DNA of 64,000 nucleotides, taken from contig JAOBSW010000553.1 of NCBI GenBank assembly GCA_026214975.1, positions 744,001 through 808,000 of the forward strand. The letters are read 5' to 3'. Shown here one piece after another: positions 56,713 through 64,000 of this stretch. The first letter of the stretch is position 1; each line of letters begins with the position of its first letter. A program made the translations under genes and the position numbers. The DNA comes from Gentiana macrophylla. Its lineage: Eukaryota; Streptophyta; Magnoliopsida; Gentianales; Gentianaceae. Under the pieces are notes generated by a model. The model was not told the origin of the DNA. It was given only the letters and a program-made list of their open reading frames with translations, and ran no database searches.

Positions 56713-56834
56713 TTTTTTTTTTTTTTTTTTTTTTTTTTCTTTCTTTCTTTCTTTTCCAGGCACTGTTCAGTTTTTGTTTTTGTTTTTGTTTTTGTTTTTT
56801 TTTTTTTTCAGACGCTTGTTTTTTTTTTTTTTTA
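56713..56834. repeat. Poly-T tracts
   Basis: Long T runs (56713-56738, 56796-56808, 56818-56833) with TTTTTG units between. Low complexity; a 216-residue ORF on the opposite strand that begins in the neighbouring minisatellite and ends in K-rich sequence here is not a gene. Confidence 0.95.
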
Positions 56835-56835
56835 A

Positions 56836-57775
56836 CCGATGACACCATCGCGATACAACGACCACCCCGATATATTGACCACCGCGATTCAACGACCACC
56901 GCGACGTATTGACCACCCCCGACGCAATGACCACCTCGATGGATTGACCATCCCGATGCATTGACCACCGCGACGCCCGACGCGATGACCATCGCGATGA
57001 AGAGACACCGCGATGAAGTGACACCGCGATGCAGTAGAAACGGCGATGAAGCGACACCGTGATGCTGAGAGACACCGCGAATGAAGTGACACCGCGATCG
57101 CGGTGACCACCCCGATCGCAGAGACACTGTGATGCAGAGACGCCGCATTGCAGAGACACCTCGATGAAGTGATACATCGACGTAGTGACCACCCGCGATG
57201 CAGAGACGCCTCAATGAAGTGACACCACGATGCATTGACCACGCCAGATCCATTGATCACCTCGATACAGTGACCACCTCAGATGCAGAGACACCACGAT
57301 GCAGTGACCAAACTAGATGCAGAGACACCGCGATGCAGTGACCACCCCCGATGCAGAGACATCACGAAGTTATAACATTTGACGATGAAGAGACATCGTG
57401 ATGCAGAGACACCGCGATGAAGTGACACCGCATTGCAGAGACACCACGATGAAGTGACACCGCAATGCAGAGACGCCGCGTTGCAGAGACATCGCGATGT
57501 TATAACATTTGACAATGCAAAGACACCGCAATGCAGAGACACCGCATTGTAGAGACACAACGAAGAAATGACACCGCGATGCAGAGACACTGCGATGCAG
57601 AGACACCGCGATGCAGAGACACCGCGATGTAAAGACACCGCGATGAAGTGACACCACATTACAGAGACACCGCGATGAAGTGACACGCGATAAGTGACAC
57701 CATAATGCGAGACACCGCGCGCATCTGACCACCCCGATCTGAGACACCGCGCGATGAAGTGACACCGCATTTATG
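56836..57775. repeat. GACACCGCGATG minisatellite
   Basis: About 940 bp of variants on a 15-17 bp unit: ACACCGCGATGCAGAG and ACACCGCGATGAAGTG, with GACCACCCCGAT variants at the left. The array is degenerate and all three minus frames stay open for long stretches because the unit lacks stop codons. The resulting Cys/His/Ser/Arg/Val-rich ORFs (up to 216 residues) are repeat artefacts. Confidence 0.93.
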
Positions 57776-58090
57776 CAGTTACATCAACAATTTATGCAGT
57801 GACATCGACAATTTATGCAGTGACATCAACAATTTATGCAGTGACATCGACAATTTATTTTGCTGGGCGAAAATAGTAGCTCAATCTTGGTTAAAATACT
57901 AGTAACAATTTGCTTCATCAACAATTTAAAATTAAATGCAGAAATAAATGTAACAACAGAATGAAGTGACATCAATGCCACTCCATTAATTCTTTAGCTG
58001 TAATGAAGTGACATCACTTCATTAGTTGTCTAATGTATGCAGTGACATCTGCAGTGACATCAATGTCACTTCATTAATTATATCAATTTG
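57766..58090. repeat. TGCAGTGACATC repeats
   Basis: Four direct copies of a unit close to TTTATGCAGTGACATCAACA lie at 57770-57855. Scattered ATGAAGTGACATCA motifs follow to 58075. They appear to be an AT-richer extension of the adjacent minisatellite, sharing the GTGACA(C/T)C core. Confidence 0.85.
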
Positions 58091-61000
58091 GCTTGTTTGG
58101 CAATGAAGAAACTCAATGGCGTGTTTGGATTGCGGTAATGGAATGGAATGGAATGTTTTTTCATTACATTATATCAATTTGGCTTGTTTGGCAACAGAGG
58201 AATGGAATATGATTTCATTCCAACGGAATGAAAATGGATGATTTTGTAAGGACAGTTCCCTTAAGAATTCTGTAAGGACAGTTCTCCAACAACATTATCT
58301 AGAAAATCACTTCAATAAGAGGTTGAAGGATGCTAATTACAGAAGCTCCGAATTTCTGGTGGGATATTACAACATAAAGCTGCTTCATCAGAAACTTTTA
58401 TATTTAAGAACAAAAAAAATGAAAACATGCTATTGATAAATTCAACAAATGATAATACAAGAAGACAGCATAATATCAAATGCATCAGGCTCTAAGACAA
58501 GAAAAAGGAGTTCATCATCCAAATTTGAAAGATATATATGAATGAAACATAGAAAGTACTGTAATAATATAGCAATAATTTAGTTGTAAATAGTCGGAAA
58601 ATGCCAAAAGTGAAGGTTCCCCCCAAATGAACAAATATCGTAAATTCGGATACATGAAGCAAGAAAAACCAAGTTAACATCCCGCTTACTTGAGGAAACA
58701 CCGAAATCATGAAAGTGGGAAAAGAATGACACAGATCTTAAGCGTTTGAGATTCATAAGGAAATCATATAAATTGGTCGAAGATATGAAAGGCGAGAAAA
58801 AGCTCTGCAACTAGTGCTTAAATTGATGATGTTGCAATGGCCATTTCTATGGGGAAAATTTTGTGGTTTTTGCCAAAAAGAAATCAAAAAGGTTTGCTGC
58901 CTTTCCAATTGATCCTAATGCTTGAAAATAACCTCACCAACCTTTTCTACTCTTCAACACTGCTGTCTTCGGGGAATGATGGTGAAGAAGTGCTAAGGAG
59001 ATCGAGTGGAAAGAGGCGAGAATTCAATCAGCAGCAATCGAATCACCAGTTAATACATCATCCAATGGTTTGCCCGTGCAGCTCAAATCGAAATCAGCAA
59101 CAGCCTGTTCCGCTAAGTCGAAGCAATTCAAGAAAGGCATACGAGGAGAAGAATGAGAAAGATTGATGAAGAAGAATGAGAAGAAAAGGGGAAGAGTAAT
59201 AAAAGGGAGGAGTGGTTTTGATCGAAGCGATTGTGCCGTGGAGATGGGTAATTTAGGAAGCATATTAAAATTGTGTCTTATGTTCAAATGATTATTTTAT
59301 GTCGCATATAAATTTAATAAGTATAAAAAACTATACTTTTAAGTAATTAACCCAAAAATTTATTGGCCAATAGTCTTGTGTGGAGAAGTTTTATTTCGTT
59401 TGGGCTGAATCTTTTGGCCCATAGAAATAAGAGGACTATGGAAAGTGGAAACAACGCATAGCCATTTTGTTCTCAGCCCAAATATAACATAAAGACTTCA
59501 GTACAATTTTCTTATCCACCATAATAACGTTTGACTATTTATCCGTTGGAGCGAGGTTTGAACCATAGACCTCTTGCTCTGATAGCATGTTAAATTATCA
59601 TCTCTAAAACTTAAGCCGTTGTAAAGTTAGATAACATTTTATATATTCAAAATTCACAAAAGACTCACCCAAAAATGATCTTAACCTTCCATTGACTTTA
59701 AGAAAAAAGAAAGAAAAAAACAAGGATTCGAAAAAATGAATGCTAAGATCACTTTCGGGGAATGATTCGAGGATGATCATGTTGAAAAGGCGGCTTATTA
59801 TTTTCAACAGATACTGTTATAACTGTTTGGAAGGTGAAGATGTTATAACTGTTTGGAAGGTTACTCGAGCTTAAAGTCTTTCATGGTTGTTGATAAGATT
59901 TGTCCACCAATGTCTTTGATACTAGATCTTTTACGGAAGAAAATACGGCACCATATCCTCTATATAAACCACTTCAATACTCATTGTAACGTATCCCATG
60001 TTTAGTAATATAGCTAAGTATAACTTCAATACAAAACGATGATTCCGAAAAGGTAAATTTATGATTATGTAAAATTTTATCTGATCCGTAAATTTGCCAT
60101 TTCCATGGATGTAAACAAATATATTTTGATTGTTACGAAACAAAACCTTAATCATCCAAATGTACGACACATAAATCACTGACAAAGATAGCAAAGCATT
60201 ATGCCAGAGGTAATATGGTTGGGAAAAAAAGTTATAATATATATTTTTCAAAGTTTATAAAATAATATATGTAACATATTTTTAAGAGAGGGGAGGCATT
60301 AAACAATATCTAATTTGACCCCTTCACTAAACATAAACGAAAAATATCATCAGTACAGTCAAACTACAGTTGTTGAAAGGAAATGATCGATGCTAGTAAA
60401 ACATAATATATATATGTAGAATAAGTAAATGAATAACTAAATAATAAAATTTAAAAAAAAACCAGCTGTGGGGGATGGAAGAAAAAGTCCATTAATATAT
60501 GACACACACACTTGGATGGAATTTAAAAAATAATTCAGGAGCTTGTAATTTTACTTGTCGGGCTGGTTGGATAAATTTCTCACATCGGCTCCTAAGCATA
60601 AAATTAAGAGACCTTAACTTTTTTTTTTTTTTGTTTTTTTGTTTTTAGAGACCTTAAATTTACCTTGTATATTTGGCTTTTTTTTTTTAATTATATGCAC
60701 GGGTGAGATCTATCATCTAAAATAAACTTTTGGTGTCAATAGTTCAATGTTTGAGTATTTATTTTCTGTTATTATCGTTAAAATCGAAATCTCAGATTTT
60801 GTTTAAGAATAAATTTATATTTGAGTTTGGTTGTCCGAGTTTGGAAAAATAGTCGTATTGACACTAACTAAGTATTGTTATGCAAAGTTTGACATATGTG
60901 GTAACTTTAAAATGTGATAATTTAAGAGGGATGCTTCAATGTTCTCTTGTTTGTGAAGGAGTAGAATTAAAAAAGACGACAGTTGAGTGACATGTTTCTA

Positions 61001-61578
61001 TCCAGATGATCAATACTAGGGACATTCTCGTTCAATTGCTAATTTCAAAGAACTTGTGGATAAAGTGGTGCAATATTATTATTTCTAGACGTGGGACATT
61101 TGTCCTAGTATGAAGATTTGTGAGGGTGGTGAAAAAAAAAATACCACATCGGCTCAATATAAAGAGCTAGGGGCAAGTTTACCCCTCAATGTTAGAACAC
61201 TTGTTATTTGGACTTCAGAAGATTTTTCTCATCCACCGATATATATTTTGCCCTTTTGTCTGTTGATATATGTCAGTTAACCATACTATGTAAATTTGAT
61301 GAGTTGTCCGAGTTTTAGTTTTTCTCTAATCTCATTTATTTTTTGTTATTAGCGTTTAGGGATATTGCTCGGATTCGTTCCTTAACATTAGTCTCGTGTC
61401 AAGCATTCTAACGACACCATATTGTTCATTTATTGACTTGAGCATCAGAGAATTGTTCTACAGACTAATCTCTTGGCCTTATAGCATTTGTTTGTTTTTG
61501 CAAACCAATTAATTAGGCTTGATGGTACCATAGACAGGAGAAATTGGAAGCTTCTTAAAATTAAAGAAAATGATATGT
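58091..61578. other. Intergenic, no gene supported
   Basis: 58115-58240 has TGTTTGGATTGCGGTAATGGAA and GGAATGGAATATGATTTCATT, a style seen in plant hAT MITE ends. A 25-bp repeat TATATCAATTTGGCTTGTTTGG occurs at 58078 and 58168. 58830-59290 has overlapping short ORFs on both strands, none recognised. 59545-59620 (ACCTCTTGCTCTGATAGCATG) resembles a decayed retroelement PBS region. The rest is AT-rich. Confidence 0.4.
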
Positions 61579-61596
61579 GCACTACATAGAAAGTGT

Positions 61597-61702
61597 AGTG
61601 CACAATCACTATATGCGTTACGACAATAATATTGTCGTGAAAAGAAATTTTACGATAATATTATTGTCGTAAAAAGTTTTAACGACAATTATATTATTGT
61701 CG
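61597..61702. repeat. CACTA-like subterminal repeat, left copy
   Basis: The block TAGTGCACAATCACTATATG and then repeated palindromic ACGACAATAATATTGTCGT motifs match the block at 63151-63258. Just outside lies CACTACATAGAAAG (61579), similar to the CACTACAA ends of plant CACTA transposons. Confidence 0.75.
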
Positions 61703-61755
61703 TAAAAATAAATTTTAGGTGGATGGTTTTGTATTATTGTCGTAAAAATATGCAC

Positions 61756-62890
61756 TTCAAGTTGCAGAAGAGGTGGATGGTTTTGAACCTTCTACTTATA
61801 GGGAAGCAGTGACATGTTCTGAGTCATCTCAATGGCTTGCTGCCATGGGAGATGAAATGAGGTCATTACTGAAGAATCAGACTTGGGATCTTCTTAAACA
61901 TCCAGTTGATAGGAGAGTTGTTACATGCAAATGGATATTCAAGAAAAAGGAAGGAATGACGAGGCAAAAGGAGTCAAGTATAAGGCACGTTTGGTTCTTT
62001 AGAGGTTCGATCAAAAAAGAAAGGGTGGACTTTGATGAGATATTCTCACCAAAGAGTCGACATACTTGATCGTGAGTGTTACTAGCAATGGTGGCACATC
62101 AAGATCTTGAACTTGAGCGATTAGATGTGAAGATGACTTTTCTACATGGTGAGGTAGACAAAGAGATATACATGACTCGGCGAGAGGATTTCAAGTTCCT
62201 GTAAAGAAGCATTTGTTTGTAAGTGAAAAAAGTCCTTATACGGATTGAAAGCAGGCTCCTGCAACACAGTGGTATAAAAGGTTTGTGATTACATGATCGA
62301 TTGGGTTATAGCGAGAAGTCCTTATGATTGTTGTGTTTACAATAGTCAATTTGGAAGATGGATCATACATCTATCTTGTTTTGTATGTGAATGATATCTT
62401 TGATATTTGCAAGAGAGAAGTCGATATTCAGAATCTGAAAGACCTTCTTAGTGCTAAATTTGAAATGAATGATTTGGGTGCAACCAAGAAAATCTTAGGG
62501 ATGGAGATCTAGAGAGATAGAAGTCAGAGGAAACTATTTTTATCTCAGCAGGGCTATATACAGAAGATTTTGGCCAAGTATGGTATGTCTGCTGCAAAGC
62601 CAATAAATACTCCTATGGCGTCAAATGTTCATTTGTCAGTTTATGCTTCACAGTCAGCTGGGGAGAAAGAATATATGTCAAAAGTTCCTTATGCTAGTGC
62701 AGTTGGCAGTCTGATGTATGCCATGGTGTGCTCTAGGCCTCGATCGGCTCAGCGGTCGGTGTTGTCGGCAGGGTTTATGGCTCAACACGAAATGAACACT
62801 GGAAAGCTGTGAAAAGAATGTTCAGGTACCTTAGGGGTACAACTGATGTTGGTCTCATTTATGGAGGTGATACTCAGAGGTTTAGATCTA
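61756..62890 (+). pseudogene. Copia reverse transcriptase fragment
   Basis: In order: SSQWLAAMGDEMRSLLKNQT, VVTCKWIFKKKEG, DFDEIFSPKSRHT, LERLDVKMTFLHGEVDKEIY, YIYLVLYVNDIFDI, NLKDLLSAKFEMNDLGATKK, GYIQKILAKYGMSAAKPINT and VPYASAVGSLMYAMVCSRP, ending LRGTTDVGLIYGGDTQR. This is the Ty1/copia RT with the junction to RNase H. Several stops and frameshifts separate the pieces. The catalytic YVDD is YVND here, a loss of one catalytic Asp. Integrase before it and RNase H after it are missing. It is dead. Confidence 0.92.
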
Positions 62891-62984
62891 TTATTTTATG
62901 GAGGTGGTCCCAACCCCCCCTTTGGCTTTGTATAAGATAGTAGGGATACCCCCTTGTAGGTTTAGATCTATTATTTTATGTATT
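62878..62984. repeat. 24-bp local direct repeat
   Basis: A sequence starting AGGTTTAGATCTATTATTTT occurs at 62878-62901 and 62959-62982, about 80 bp apart, at the point where the copia sequence ends. Confidence 0.85.
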
Positions 62985-63150
62985 TTGGTTGACTAGATCT
63001 AGATCTATACTATTCCGCTGCGTAGTCGGGTGGATCTCGATCCATCCGGCGATATTACATCTAACATCGGAGAGAGGCTCGGTGAAATAGACGTATGCGT
63101 GAAGATCACGGACTACATGCACCTGGACGAGAAAGACCCCCAGGAGGTAT

Positions 63151-63341
63151 AGTGCACAACCACTAAATGCGTTACGACAATAATATTGTCGTGAAAGAAA
63201 ATTTACGACGATATTATTATTGTCGTAAAAAGTTTTAACGACAATATTATTGTCGTTAAAATTTCTTTTTGTGACAATATTATTGTGGTAAAATCTGATT
63301 ATTACCGTAATGAGTAGGATGTAGTGGGTATTTGTAGTGAA
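63151..63341. repeat. CACTA-like subterminal repeat, right copy and end
   Basis: TAGTGCACAACCACTAAATG and ACGACAATAATATTGTCGT motifs repeat the left block in the same orientation. The stretch ends in GTGGGTATTTGTAGTG (63341), whose reverse complement CACTACAAATACCCAC is CACTA-like. A matching 3-bp target duplication was not found. Confidence 0.65.
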
Positions 63342-64000
63342 GTGAAGTAGTGCATGTATCAGCACCGTAAAATTAAATAATAGTATAGGCTAAATCAATC
63401 AATACAATGATTATCATTCCTCAAAAGAAAAAAAGAAAACGGTTGATAAATAATGAAACTCCATAATGAAAAATTCATGTTCTAGTAACTACTGTTGATG
63501 TTCCAATTATGTCCATGCCATAGCTTTGACCAAATCTTCATTTAAAAAAAAATTCTCCTGCAAAGATGTGATGAAGAAGGAATTGGAAAAAAAAAAAAAA
63601 AAAAGTGTAAAGAAGAAAAAAGCAATAAACTTGATATCAAATCGATTATGAAGAATTCATTCATTTTAATTTTTTTTCAGTGGTAGTGATGATTAAATGT
63701 CTAGTAAAAGGACTTTTCATCAATTAAAATAAAGTATATGGCTACCAACCAAGAATGTTGGTACCTCTGCAAAACTTGGCACATTGGTGGGTCTTCTCCA
63801 CCTACTGATTTTGCACAGAAAGTAAATTTATCATGATTAATTAAGTACTGAATAATAAGTTCATTCAACTATTTATAAGTAATTGAATGCTCTTAATAGT
63901 ATTTGTCAGGTTATCGTCCTCTTTTCATATCTGTTCAATTATATATATAATCAAATGCTCTAATGTATATATATTGGAGGGGAAAACTTCAATGATCAGA
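63342..64000. other. Intergenic, no gene seen
   Basis: AT-rich DNA with an A run at 63589-63604. No coding sequence, repeat or terminus could be supported before the window ends. Confidence 0.4.

Noticed and set aside
56603..57770. Several long minus-strand ORFs (up to 216 residues) rich in Cys, His, Ser and Arg
   Set aside because: They lie wholly in a minisatellite and T runs; overlapping frames are all open because the repeat unit lacks stop codons.
53004..57860. CRISPR-like array of spaced repeats
   Set aside because: Units are contiguous and degenerate without unique spacers, and the DNA is plant nuclear.
58837..59287. Overlapping ORFs of 109 (plus) and 87 (minus) residues
   Set aside because: The minus frame starts with a hydrophobic stretch that could look like a signal peptide, but neither matches a known family and no splice-supported extension was found.

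Overview
This window looks like nuclear DNA of a flowering plant, probably a eudicot. The evidence is spliced genes with canonical plant GT-AG introns, proteins that match plant families (a JMJ20-type JmjC protein and Mediator subunit 26b), AT-rich intergenic DNA, and a dense load of Ty1/copia, Ty3/gypsy-like, LINE, SINE and MITE sequences. I cannot name the species. Exon boundaries were read by hand from splice sites and reading frame; no database search was run.

Three multi-exon genes are supported. (1) 12943-15931, minus strand: a nine-exon JmjC-domain 2-oxoglutarate oxygenase of the JMJ20/JMJD4 type, with two single-base frameshifts in the catalytic half. (2) 18357-20998, plus strand: a seven-exon intact gene for a 303-residue protein, probably of the DUF4504/UPF0739 family. 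It is divergent from gene 1 across about 2.4 kb. (3) 29164-31996, minus strand: a nine-exon Mediator subunit 26b-like gene with a TFIIS N-terminal domain. I see no functional link among the three.

Layout. 1-3592 is a nest of retroelements: an LTR carrying a MITE, a second LTR retrotransposon beside it, and a solo LTR inside that one. 3593-9219 holds degenerate minus-strand retroelement sequence, including an unidentified 293-residue ORF. 9220-12900 holds a copia gag remnant, a MITE, a SINE and a MULE-like inverted-repeat element. 12900-21000 is the gene island, with a hAT-type MITE between the two divergent genes and a truncated LINE just behind the second. 22560-23410 is organelle DNA: a mitochondrial nad4L fragment next to a plastid psbC fragment. 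23411-29163 is intergenic with a clean Stowaway MITE and microsatellites. 31997-45479 is AT-rich intergenic DNA with several MITEs and a copia gag fragment. 45480-51290 is a mosaic LINE containing a solo LTR and a circularly permuted copia fragment. 51387-58090 has SINEs, tandem repeats, a copia LTR forming a large inverted repeat, and a 0.9-kb minisatellite. 61597-63341 is a copia reverse transcriptase fragment bracketed by CACTA-like subterminal repeats.

I did not find a new gene system. The most informative signals are structural: target-site duplications that date nested insertions, a small MULE-type MITE family, a permuted copia fragment, an LTR palindrome, and the frameshifted JMJ20 gene.
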